Source: Trichuris trichiura
Taxonomy: Eukaryota; Nematoda; Enoplea; Trichinellida; Trichuridae
Assembly: GCA_037903355.1 (NCBI GenBank)
Contig: JBAJFE010000047.1
Span: forward strand, 496,001 to 560,000
Direction: 5' to 3'
Length of the DNA stretch: 64,000 bases
Under the pieces are notes generated by a model. That model saw only the letters and a program-made list of their open reading frames with translations, had not been told where the DNA came from and made no database searches. The position numbers and the translations under genes were made by a program. Below are positions 11,401 to 23,004 of this stretch, one piece after another. Positions within the stretch are counted from its first letter, which is position 1. Each line of letters begins with the position of its first letter.

Positions 11401-14125
11401 GCGTTCTCATCACTAGTATTTGAAAACGGTGTTGACCGTAGAAATTTTCTTTTACTTTAAAAACTTCGTGGTCAATTTACGTTAAACATGCTTGATGAAC
11501 TTTTCGGGATTCATCAGATTCCCTCGTCAGCCTTCCCTGGATCTTCAGTCCATGAGTACCATACTTTCAGTTGCAGCTAACTGCCCAGCGTTATTTTCCA
11601 ACATGTTCGTCATATGACGTCACTCAGGGAACGCTTGTGAGGTCGTCTCGACGCTTAAAGGTACTCCGAATAAGGGATTTTGTATTATATTATCAAGTCT
11701 TTATTTATTGGCGCATTTCGCAATTGATGAACTTTCCATGAGGTGAATAAAGATATTTTTATTACCATCTCAACAGAGCTTTCAGCATCAACTTCGTTCC
11801 ATCCTCAGTGTCACTCAGAACGTTAATAGAGCGTAAACTGCATTAATGTGCTCACGTGGGGTTTCATGATTTAAGTTCTTTCCGATATGTCCATTTTTCG
11901 AGACATTTAATCCAGTCTGCTTCAATTCACCTGAGACAGTAATCCATTTATGCAAATGCATTTTGGCAGTCACTACGAAAAGGTAATAAGTCCCTTCTTT
12001 AACAGATTTTTAGCTATTACTATTTAATAACTTCAACAATAGGAAACGTATCGGTTAATAAGTAGTTGAGCAATCCACTTGAAAAAGCAGTCTTTTTAAT
12101 TCTGTGAATTACTAGCTAATTAACGTGGTGACGTCAGCACTGTGCTTCTAAGAGTTTTATTGTAACCTCTACAAGTCAATTGCTCTTTGTAGGGCAACCT
12201 TGTAGCATTGTAGCATTGAGAATGCGCGCAAGCGTATCCGCGGTAACGGTATTCAATTTCGCCTAATTTGCAGTCGTCTACTTGAGGAAACATTTTACGT
12301 CTTGTCACCATTGGTGCCAGCGTTAAAGTTGCGGTGAATAGTGGTCACTGTCGCTTTGGGAAGTCAAAGCATTATTATTTATTAGGCAGTCCAAGTCCTT
12401 GCACTGACGAACAATGGAAGACGACTTTGCATAGAATGCCGTCACCTTCTTCAGGTCAGCGACCGTCAAACGTGAGAGCTCAACTGCAGCCAACTTGACG
12501 CCTTGCCATTATCCTATCGTTCTTTGCTGCTTTTCATATAGCACTGCTTTTTCTATATCCAAGTGCTTATTTCCAACCATTCAAGCAATATTTGACCTTC
12601 ATAAGGGTATAGAGCGCTTACCGCGCATGCTTTCGTAAGACTACAACACTTTAAGCTATAAGGCAGCATCATAGGTTGAACGTTATAACAGTCATCTTAA
12701 ATACGTAAGGTTTCCCAACGGTTTCTACCTCAATAAAAAGTTGAACGTTCCGAAATGATTTGCCAGCGTAAAAGAAAATAGAGAACGGTCATCCATCAAT
12801 ACTGACAAAAAGCAAAGAGAAAATACCCCTCTGTTACTTCCTTTATCTCATCGATTGATTAGTCAAGCGAATCAAAGTACTCAATCATGATTTCTTAGAC
12901 ATTTCTAGTGATGACGTCATCGTTATTTGCATATTTCGCGTTGGAATGTCTACAATTGCTTTCAGGCCGTCTTTTCAAGTAGACTAGAAGGGATAAAATG
13001 TTTTTTACCCTCTGAGTAGCGCTTTTTAAAGTTAGCTTTCAGCGGAAAACACACCTGAAACCAATCGGCAAATAGTAAAACTTTCAAAGCTTTCGTTGTG
13101 GACAGCGATGAGCTGTGGCGTAGGGAAAAAACGTCCTTTTACTTCTGCAAACTATACGTGCGGCCAGATGGCCGGAAGGAAGGCGGCTGGCAGCATCCGG
13201 TACCTCGTGACGATTTTTGCTCATGCAGACGTGTGTCGCCTTGCGGAGGACAGGCCAACCAGTCGAGCCGTCAATGCTATTTATCTTGCAGCTTCTTGTC
13301 AACAGGATGCCTATTAATCAGATCTCCTCTTAGCCGTAAGTACGCTTCCTCCGGCAAGGACGGACCGGTCGCGCGTTAACTGGCGTGGCTGCTCGCGCGC
13401 TTTTTCTTTCTCTTTTCATTCAATCAGCCTTTACCATTTGTTGAAGTCAAGAAGACGCCATTACGAATGCTACTACGAGTGTGCAACACGCACACACACG
13501 TACGCTTTCAGTTCGTTCCGCTCGTCAGCCGTAGGTGTATGACCCTATTTGGTCAATACGATCAATAAAACGTAGGGCAAATGTCCTCCTGTCGACGACT
13601 GCTGGCGCATACAGGTGGCGCTAGCTTACCTGCGAATCGTATCCGAACAGGTGTACTATCATTTACCTGGCCGGCATACAGTTTATTGCGGTCCTCGATG
13701 AGGGCAGTGGTCGGCTCGGCAGGAGCGGCATACTTTGAAGTTCCGTCCCATCTAACGGTCCGCTTTGGAGAGGACCGTTGTATTTACTTTTTCGATACGC
13801 AACAACGATTCGTCGTGGTTGCATTGTACCGTAGAGAAATGCTGTTTGCTAAGAAGCGCCAACGTGCGTCGTCCGATTAAACGCGTTCACGTTGTGGGGA
13901 GACCAGTTTCACGCTGTTGGCTGTTTTGCATTTGGTTTTAATGACAGCCTCCTTGTTGCAGGCTGACCGCCGTTGGCTCATCGTTTCCAAGGCGAAGCAA
14001 AGCCCTCTCGTCCGTCGGTCCTCTTTCACTGATGCAACGCTGCTGCTGGCTTGCAGAGGCAACTCTGCTAGCAACTAGTTGTCCTTAACAGTGCCATAGC
14101 TTCAACGGAATCGTACGGTTGTCCT
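8434..14125. other. Long gene-poor stretch upstream of EME1 and the Echinoid-like gene
   Basis: About 5.7 kb between two divergently transcribed genes. No open frame in it has recognisable domains. The part from about 13080 to 14125 is visibly more GC-rich than the rest and has splice-like sites (for example GTAAGT near 13337); it is a likely promoter or 5' untranslated region for the plus-strand Echinoid-like gene. The remainder is AT-rich and featureless to me. Confidence 0.45.
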
Positions 14126-17100
14126 ATGACCTTCGGTGGCGCCATGCTTCCTCTACTTTTTTTCGTCTTCCTCTCTGCCGGTATGCTATTCTTTACTTTT
14201 GCTTCCTCTGCGCTTGCTCGTATAGATAGGACAGATTATCCGTCATGTCATAGGTCAGCCTAAGCTTTGCTAAGTAGTTATACGCGTCGTCGCACCCGAT
14301 TTGACCTCTCGTTTACCGTTAGGCAGTGCGATATAGCAGAAATTGGCCGTGCCATGCTGTACTGTTTGCCCTGAGTGCATAGTGGATAAACATACTGCTC
14401 CGGTTGCGCTCTGATATTGTCTCGCATTTCATAACGGTTACACGCAATCAACCCCCTTTTGCCCGTTAAGTGTCCGTGGCCTTTTCGTGCTGCGTTTGAC
14501 CACCACGAGCACGCTCGGACTGTCGTATGCTGTTGCTGCTCGTCACTGTTTGCAAAGTGCGCGGTTACTGCCGTTCTACGACTATACGATCTTTTGTTGC
14601 TTCTGTTTTGGATGGTTCGAGTGACTGACAAACAGTGTTTCAGTGTCACCCAGTTTTAGTCAAACTTTATCGCTTCCGTCTCGTTTTGGCGCGGCGGAGC
14701 GAATGTGTGGTCAATTGAATTTGCCGAAATGGAGACGAAAAGAAAGATGGAACTCGTCTTGTCAACGCTTAAAAATGCAGGAATTTTGTTTGCCGGCACC
14801 CATCTACATGTTAAATGTCGAATTGAACATCCGTTATAACCTCGTTAGTCGCTCGAGCGGAGATCTTGAAAGCTGATAGAGAGGTTCTTGCGACCGGCGC
14901 GTCATTTCGCCTACCAAAAACAGCGCTGACCCAATTGCTGTCCAGTTCCGAGGCGATATAGGCGTCTTAACGCCAAGGCAGACTCGGCTTCATGGCAAAC
15001 TAGAGAAGGTCACACGTCGCGAGAACGCAGGGTGGGGAGTATCCGTTGGTTCCAACGGCGACCCGTAGGCTCGTTGTCCTCGTAATTCTGCTCTTTCCAT
15101 AGCTCTCAATGCCAATTATTCCATCTTTGTCAAGGCATCGACCGAAGCGACATCTGCCTGAAGTAGATGACAAAAATGGACGTGAATTAGGCCGCTTGGC
15201 GAACTGGTGACCCTAAAGAAGTAGACACGAGAAGCTTTGGTTTGATCGTATTAATTCGACTCTACTTTTTATCGTTTCCCATAAAAGGGAGTGTTCGCTT
15301 TTGATGGGTTCGGGTCGTTAGCCGTCCTTGGCTTTTGACAATTGACTGCCCCCTAACGTCCTAGTCGTCGTCGTAGTTGTCAGAGGTTTGGTCGCTTTTA
15401 TTCGGACGGCAAACAAAAGTGTAAGACCAGCCAAAGCCGCACGGGGCCTCCAACCGAGCATCAATGCAGACCGGGTTGCCAAATTAATGCTTTTTTCCCT
15501 TAATAAGCGGTTAGTGCTCAATCTGTACCACGCATTAAGTGGTAGCAAAGAAAATCTGCGGTAGATCGATAAGGCAACAACAATCGACTTGACGTTTTCT
15601 CGTCCGAGGCAAAAATATTGAATTGAACATTTTCCACTCAGCATTTCCTTGATGCCTACATTCCGATGAGCACTTGTCATTTCAATTGCGGAAAATAATT
15701 CTGAGTTTTTTGCGGCTGACTGCCGCCGTAGTTTATTGCTGCATCGTGTAGCAAGAAAGCTTAAGTTGAAGTCGATAATGCAATAAAAACGTCTCAACAG
15801 TACGGTAGTCATGGTTGTGCTATGCACTATTCAAAAGTCTACTATTTTAAACGCTATTTATCCCCAGAGAGGCACTAATGAACTTCCCGCGTCCTCCACT
15901 GAGCCCATTTTTCATTGATGTCAATTCATGAATGGCCATTGAATGAATTCCGCTTTTTCCGTTCGCCTTTTATGGACTCGTGAATGTTTGCAAACTACTT
16001 TCTCGATTTCTTTATACGCGGAAGGATAAATGCCGAAAGATTTTTGACCATTGACTTCGCCGATCTGTTTCGCAACCGTTTCTCGCCTTCGAACAATGCA
16101 CGGCAGATGCGAAATGAGCAGTTTTCCTTGAAAAGGTGACCAAAGGGAAAAATTTGACCTTTGGACTTTTGTACCGGAAGAGCTTGGCAAGTTGTCTCCA
16201 TTTCGGCTTTGGTCAGCTTCGGATCGGAACGGCTGACTAAGAAGAAAAAGCCTTTGTAAATTTGCTTTAGTCAGCTAGTCGGGCTTTGGCGGCAAGCTTG
16301 TCGTTTGCCTTATTTGATTTGCTCGACGCCTTTTCGGCCTGCGTCTAATCGCCCATCTTCGCTTATGTTAGCTTTGTAGATATGCAAATTTGCCAACAGC
16401 TTTGCAAAAGAGGCGATTATTTGAAGTATCTGTTTGATCGTCAAGATTTAGGCTTATCGTTTATTGGCTGAATTAGACAATATGCAAATTGTCCAAAGCG
16501 CACATTGTTTCTTTTTTGCCAGACGTGTCGCCGGCCAAAGTCGAATACTTTGTAAAGGAGCCGCGCTCGGAGCCTTACTACGTGACTGCTGGCAGTCAGG
16601 ATTTGCTGCTTCCGTGCGCTGTCGACGCGACCTACGCTTCATCGCAGCCGAACTCGGTCTACTGGATGCGTCTTGTGGAGAACACTCCTTACCTAGTACG
16701 AACGGACGCCTTTTATGAAATTGATAGCGCAAGTTGCGCCGGATGTTTTAACCTGCACATCAAAAGTGTTGACTACGCTCGGGATAATGGCAAGTTCTAC
16801 TGCCAAATGGCCACTCCGGACGGCTCAACGCACACTAGCAAAGAAGCGAACGTTATAGTCTTGGGTAAGCATTCCGTCTTTGGTTTGTCGCCATAATTGG
16901 AATTTGTGCTTTTGTAGTTCGTCCCGGCCAACCTGAGCTTAACGAGCAAAGCTTGGTTCTCACCGAAGGAGTTGTCGAGGAGTTGAAGTGCCATTCGGTT
17001 GGCGGTAATCCGCCGCCCCAAATCACTTGGTTCCATAGCAATGGTACCGAGTTGACTCATCTGTCCGCTACGGTCAATGGAACCAACAAGGAGCAACCAA

Positions 17101-20100
17101 CGGTTAGCACTTTGCGATTCGTCGCGTCTGCTAGCGATAAGGAGCAAAAATTGGTTTGCAAAATTTGGAATGTCGCTATGGGCGACAGCGTGGCGCCTTA
17201 TTCCGTCGAGACCAATCCTTTGGTTGTTTTATGTAAGCTGTTTATTATGTAATTTTATTTTTGTAGAAAGCCACTGTTTGCGATTGTGCTTAGTTTGGGT
17301 TCTTTTACCTTAAGGTTTTCCGTTGTAGATCGTCCAAAAGTGACCGTTCGCCCAGGCCCTGTATACAGTGTGGAGGTGGGCCGCGAAGCAAAGCTAAGTT
17401 GCGACGCAAATGCCTACCCACCGCCAACGAAGTTCAGCTGGCGTCGGTCCGCCGGCCTGGCGGACAGTACGTGGGTTGAAAGGAACATATCATTCATAGT
17501 GGACAAGGACCACGCGGGCAGCTACACCTGCACGTCGGAAAACCTACAGGGCATCGGCGAGGCGACCGTCAACTTGGATGTCCAGTACGAGCCTGATATT
17601 AACTTGCTCAGCGAAGTGATAGTGAAAGAAGGAGAAAGTCTGCACTTAAAGTGCGACGTAGTTTCAAATCCACCTCCTTATATAGTCAGCTGGATTACGC
17701 CTGACCAAGAGGTGCATAATTCGTCCATTCTACAGCTCAGTTCTGTCACTAAAGCTCAAGCGGGTACGTACACCTGTATTGCCAGAAACCGCTTGACTGT
17801 AATGGACCAAAAGTCTACGGAAAGAGTCGCTTCAAAATCAACTACAGTCATTGTTAGTCACCAGCCTGGAGTTGCCATAATAACGGTCGATGAACCAGTG
17901 GTCATAGGAGCTACTGTAACTCTTAACTGTTCTGCCGATAGTGCTGGATATCCCCCAGCAAGATATCGATGGAAGGCACCTGGGCAAGCCGACTACGAAT
18001 ATGGTGCACGATATACGTATACCATACCGGATGTTCAACTATCACACGCTGGCGAATATTGGTGTCTACCCTTCAACGACATTGGCAACGGACAAGAGGG
18101 AAGCTATAAGCTTATTGTTAGAGGTATATTCTTGCAACGGTGTTAATGTACATCTTTAAAAAATGCATCCTATAGAGCCTGCTCATTTGGGGACCGTATT
18201 GAGAAAAGAGGAAACCATACGAGGAGGTCACAGTGGATACTCCCTTTCCTGTACTGCTCATGGCAATCCGCTGCCAAACATTACGTGGTATTTTGACAAC
18301 GAGCCTATTTCGTCCAGCCACTTTATCGTATCTTCAACACCTGAAGCACAGAGCTGTGAGATACCGGAGAGGTGCTCGTTCAAGGTAAGTTTTACTTTTC
18401 TTTTCTTAGTTTGGTCGTCAGTGGTTTCCCACGCGTATCATGTTCTCACAATGGCCACTTACCATAAGTAGTTAATTCCATTTTGACCTCTGGACAATGG
18501 GAGTCTCCTTAGGGATCCGTATTGGCTTTTTTTCCTTTGCAGGTTAGCAGCTCGCTCAAGTGGACATCGGCAGTCCAGTGGAATGACAAAGGGTTTTATA
18601 CGTGCTCGGCGGACAATGGCGCGGGCCGTCCCAGCGAGAGCACTATGTTCCTGAAGGTCCAGCACAAACCTGTTATTATCAACGACCCGGAAAGGCCGGT
18701 CGTCGCTTCTGATTTTGGTGAAATTGCTCAGATCGTGTGCAAGGTCACCGCCTCTCCTGAACCGGTTTTTCGCTGGTACCGCGATGGTCAGGAGCTGGTC
18801 GATTACGGCTCCAAATTCGACTCCAATCATGTGCGCAATCATTCTTTCGACGTCTACGAAAATGCTCTGATAATTCGCGACGTGGAGAAGGGCGACATGG
18901 GCGCCTATTCTTGCAAGGCGGCAAACCTCTTCGGCGAGGATGTGCACGTATTCAAGCTGCTGCGAAAAAGTGAGCGCTTTTTGTTCTTGCGCCCATTGTG
19001 TAACAATTGACTTAAGGCAAACCTGACCCGCCGAAGGAATTGAAAGTGGAGACGCAAAGTCACAAGTCCATATTGCTTTCATGGGTGCCAGGCTTTGACG
19101 GCGGTCACCGGCAAAAGTTCACGGTTGAATTGACTCACGATGATCATATGCTAAAGACGTTCCAAGCGCCGGATGCCGAAGTTGGAAAGTGGAGACCAAA
19201 ATTTGGCATTGAAAAAGCCCTTCCGGTGGAATTCAATGTTACAGGTATTGCTTTGGATGGACTGGATGACGTTTTGCGATTTTTTCCTCTAAAAATGCTT
19301 ATTTTAAGGATTGGCTCCTTCCACATTGTACTCTTTTCGGGTGAAGGCTTCGAATCAATTGGGCGAAACTGCTTGGACTCAATCTTTGACGGCTGCTACC
19401 GAAGATGCTCCCACCAACCCAAGTAAGTCCTAATGGATTCGTTAGAGTTATTGCAACACGAACTTGAACATATTTTTTATTTTGCAGTAATGCTCTGCGT
19501 AGAAGTTAAGACAGTCCCCTCCTTTCAGCCTGGCATAAACTGTTGTTTTTAAATGAGCAAAGCTGGCTAAGCGTCTTCTTTCTAACCTTTTACTATTGCA
19601 TGGACATTTTTCTAATAAACGGACGCTTCATTCAGGTAGAGCGCTTAAATTAAGTTTCTTAGGAGGCATTTATTAATATTTTGAAGTGATGATAAAGTTA
19701 GGTAAACGTTTAAGCGACTTGGGTCTTGTTTCCTAGAGCCCCGAAAGCAACCTACCGTAGCCCCACCAAAATGCAGGTTCGTTTCGGGAAAAAATGCCGG
19801 CCATCCTATTCTGTTCTTGCTTAAGCTTGTGCCGAAGAATAAGCCTTAGTCTTAGGTTTGACTATATGACTTATTCGTGACGAAGAATTTAGATCGCATC
19901 GACTTCACTTGCTCAACGGGGTAACTCGTAAAAATACGACGTGACAGTGATTGACTCCAGAAGGATAGGTTCTTCTCGCAGCTTCTAGTTAATAAAAATT
20001 ATTAACTTCGAAAATGGGATATTTTATACCCTTGAACGAGATCGTATTGCTTTTTATTTTACGGCTTCACTAAGATTCAGCATTTTCAAGATGTTAGGTT

Positions 20101-21674
20101 TATCTAGAAAATCTCGCGCGCACGCGCGCGCTGAAGGTTCTTTCTTTTCTTATTCCGCAAAAGTCTCTTTAGACAGACGTCCGGAAGAGATCCTTTAAAA
20201 ATAAGTTCGAGTTTTTATGATCTTATTGCTTGCTTAGAAATGGATTCCAATATAGAGGAGATCGAGAAATAAAATTTAAAATAGTCGAAAGGTGAGACAA
20301 AATTAGAAAAGCAGTAGGAATGCATCAAATAAAATTTTTCGTGGTGCCTTACCGTCTGAGAAATGCAGGTTCCTTTATGTTAAGCATGCGACTACTCTGT
20401 TTTGTCTTTAATAGCAAGCATGCCTACTATCCTGTTCTGCCCTCAGCTGACCCCAAGCCAAAATAAAAGGCTTACGTTTAGGTTCAGGCTTAGGGAAGGG
20501 TAGGACTGAATGACCGAAAAAGATACGGTATGACAGCGGGTCGCATAACCGACAAGACCTTTGTTATTTGAATTCAAAAGAAATCAGTTTCCATCCTACA
20601 AATAAATGAAAACGGACTGGATATATATTTTTTTAAAACGAATTTTAACCATTTATATCATGTAATTCAGCTTACTACAAATTGTAGGCATAAAGCCACC
20701 CGTGTCAGCAACTTACAACAGTATGACACAGGAGCTGGAAGTTAACCCAGTGCTCGATTCTGGCCATTATTGCCTAATGGTAAGCTTTTCACATCAAAGT
20801 TGCCGATAAGGCTGATTGAACATTTTTAAAATGTTAGGTTTACCTCCAAAAACCTTCTGGTCTGTGGGAAAGATGGGACTGCGCACCTACTAATGGAATA
20901 ATAGATTCCGTGCCAACAGCGGCCGCTCTGCGGGTACGCAACTGCTACTTTCAAACGCTGGAATGCAGTGAACCATTGGAAGTTGCCGTCAACGTTGCTA
21001 CGGCAATCGGTTGGGAAGTTATTGCCGCAATATGTTGCACTGTTCTCTTCTTTCTACTGCTTTTTGCAATGATGTGCTTCTACTGTCGGAAGCATCGTTT
21101 GAATATGAAGAAAAAGCAGATGGTCAATGGTAACGTTGACTTGAAGTTAAACGGCCCCGACGTGAAACGGTAAGACGGGAGGCGTAGGCAGTACCCAATT
21201 GCCTTAGGCATTTAACCTTCGTATTTCAGGATTCGAGAAATTAGTGCACCAATTTATTCGGACCAGCTCATGAATGCGGCTAATCTTGGAGTTGACCGTA
21301 ATACGGCCAGTTCGAAAGACAGCGGCGTTTTCACCTTTTCAAACTATCCCTACGATGGATACACACCCGAAATGAATGGACACGCCTATTCCGAAGGTGC
21401 CACTTTGCCACGTCCAGCCAGCTATGACGATACGGATCAGTGGGCTTCGTCTGGTTGCCGAATAAGTGGAAATTTAAATAATTCCGACGGCGTAATTTGT
21501 TCTGATCCAGTGCAGCTTAAACCTGCTGCAGCGCTTGCCGGTCTTTACAACCACCACGATTTGGTGGATATGAATCCGGTTGGTGGAAGCTTGTATGCTT
21601 CCCGCGAAGGCTCTGTTCATTCCGGCTATTCGACCCCTTCTCAAAAGCGCGTCATCAGAGAAATTATAGTGTGA
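14126..21674 (+). CDS. Echinoid-like Ig/FN3 transmembrane adhesion receptor
   Basis: Eleven exons: 14126-14180, 16523-16864, 16918-17232, 17329-18123, 18176-18384, 18543-18969, 19017-19244, 19309-19422, 20688-20779, 20838-21169, 21230-21674; 3354 bases, 1117 residues, all joins in phase. Exon 1 is a signal peptide (MTFGGAMLPLLFFVFLSA). Then seven Ig domains with Cys/Trp/YxC pattern (about residues 19-714), one clear FN3 (715-828, ending VKASNQLGETAW), a second FN3-like module (829-910), a membrane span (about 917-941) and a 176-residue tail ending REIIV. Drosophila Echinoid has this same architecture and a C-terminal EIIV ligand that binds Bazooka and Canoe PDZ domains. The product should be a homophilic or heterophilic adhesion protein at cell junctions. 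The weakest join is exon 8 to 9; an alternative exon near 19489 reaches a stop codon and was not used. Nephrin/SYG-2 relatives were considered but fit the tail less well. Confidence 0.88.
19769..19870. repeat. Dispersed repeat copy (family with ATGCAGGTTC start and TTAGGC-like core)
   Basis: This segment of intron 8 of the Echinoid-like gene shares a leading AATGCAGGTTC, an internal GGCCATCC...TTCTG block, TTAAGCTT and AAGCCTTAG...CTTAGG words with copies at 20361-20540 and 63095-63262. It is the most degenerate of the three. Confidence 0.55.
20361..20540. repeat. Dispersed repeat copy (family with ATGCAGGTTC start and TTAGGC-like core)
   Basis: Second copy in the same intron. It opens with AATGCAGGTTCCTTTAT, contains ATCCTGTTCTGCCCTC and, further right, CAGGCTTAGGG and GGGTAGGACTGAATGACCG. 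The left ATCCTGTTCTGCC and the right GGACTGAATG blocks are imperfect inverted repeats, giving a foldback arrangement. The copy at 63095 ends similarly (GGGTAGAACAGAATGGCCG). Confidence 0.65.
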
Positions 21675-22347
21675 ATCCAACTTTGCTCGTTGCTTCCTTC
21701 CTCTCCAAGACGAACGTTGAAATAACGCAGTCGTCGTGTCGCAGCCTTGTTTAGTGTTTCCATGTTTTTTAGGCTCGGTTGTTTTACGCAATTGTTAGAT
21801 GCGTCTGCGTTGGTTTTCCTATTCGTTGTTTCCGTTCCTCTCTTCTTGAAATACCATTGCACTCGGTGCTGTTCAAACATTCGGCCGGCAGCTCAATCGA
21901 TCCATATTGGATCGTTTGTTGGTTGTTTACTTCCAGTTTTTTGGAATGGCTTTCCAGTTTTCTTTTTGCTTGCAATGTCAGCTGTACAAAGAAACCTTTA
22001 CCAAGCGCAAGTCTACGCGACTTATCCGCCTCGAATACAAATCTGCATAATAGACGTTGAATTCCAATTCCGTGTAATTTACTTTTTTAAAAGAAAGTAA
22101 TAAAACGTCCGCTCATACCGATGGAAAACAACGGGTTAAGACAACAGATGAACGAAGAGGGTTTTAAGCAAAACTTCAATCAAACTAATGAATGAATAGC
22201 GGATCGACGCCTTTGGCAAAACGTGTTGTTTTTGCATATTGCTTGATAAATCTTGGTTAGCCGATGAGGGCGAGTAAATAGAGAAGCTGAATGGACAAAA
22301 TTCGGGTCCGCTTTACATTGGAAAATAAATTAGCCATTTGAGACAAT
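21675..22347. other. Convergent intergenic region between the Echinoid-like gene and TMEM11
   Basis: 673 bases between two stop codons facing each other. It should hold both 3' untranslated regions; AATAAA-type words occur near 22098 (plus strand reading) and the sequence is otherwise unremarkable. Confidence 0.5.
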
Positions 22348-23004
22348 TCAAAATATGTTCATACGTTTCATAATTACCAGAGCAGATGCGACTGTCACAA
22401 GTGCTCGTTGGAAACGACGGCGCGGGAGATCGTTCCTATGCACCAGAACTACAGCGCTCTTTAGACGGGACTCACCGAGCTCAAGCTTAGCGACCTTATC
22501 CAGATCTGTTTCCAAACGATAATGAGAGCATGGATCCGAAGACCAACCAAACCAGTAGAACAATAAACAAATGGCAGCGGCGCTACAAGTGGAACTCCAA
22601 ACTTTGGATGCCTTCGGGTATGAAAAAACGGCTAAAATGGAACCAATGCTGAGGAGTACGGACGAACGATGCAACATGTTGCCTATCTCGATCCATCGAC
22701 TTGTCTGCTCGCCTGAAAATTACTGTTTGAACGAAGTTGTACGTCGACAAAAAGAGTGACAATGCCTCCTCTTAGCTTTTTTAAGCCTAATTATAAGAAA
22801 GTAAAGCAAGTTACCTAAAGTCTTCGGCTCGATCACGATTATTGGGCATTTTTCCTCTAACGCTTTGTCCAACTGTACCATAGCGTTGAAGCTATCAAAG
22901 TTGTTGTCCCTTGGGAATATATCGTCGATGATTATGATTTGCGGACTAATAACTGGAGAAGAGCTGGAGGAAACGTTTGAACGATTGTTGTCGTTAGCGG
23001 CCAT
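22348..23004 (-). CDS. TMEM11: TMEM11 family inner mitochondrial membrane protein
   Basis: Two minus-strand exons, 23004-22815 and 22712-22348, joined in frame (gtaact...tttcag; 102-base intron), giving 184 residues against about 190 in animals. Landmarks of the family in order: an acidic segment with IIIIDDIF near residue 25, ALEEKCPIIVIEPKTLGEQT across the splice join, RWIEIGNMLH, two hydrophobic spans in exon 2 (SVLLSIGSILAVF and CSAAAICLLFYWFGW), the SDPCSHYRLE motif, and VVLVHRNDLPRRRFQ near the end. TMEM11 (PMI in Drosophila) acts in cristae shape and mitochondrial dynamics. The start at 23004 (MAAND) is chosen by length; the frame is open to a Met at 23067. Convergent with the Echinoid-like gene. 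Confidence 0.92.

Noticed and set aside
12120..12311. 63-codon minus-strand frame with four cysteines (CKLGEIEYRYRGYACAHSQC)
   Set aside because: Looks faintly like a secreted cysteine-rich exon with splice-like sites nearby, but no partner exons with matching phase could be found.
13084..13379. Overlapping frames in the GC-rich zone before the Echinoid-like gene
   Set aside because: Frames are open on both strands because of base composition; more likely 5' untranslated or promoter sequence.
15318..15827. 169-codon minus-strand open frame inside intron 1 of the Echinoid-like gene
   Set aside because: No domain, no signal peptide or splice logic, a low-complexity threonine run, and composition like the surrounding intron.
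19489..19549. Candidate extra exon after exon 8 of the Echinoid-like gene
   Set aside because: It has a good acceptor but runs into a stop with no acceptable donor, whereas exon 8 joins directly to the exon at 20688 in phase.
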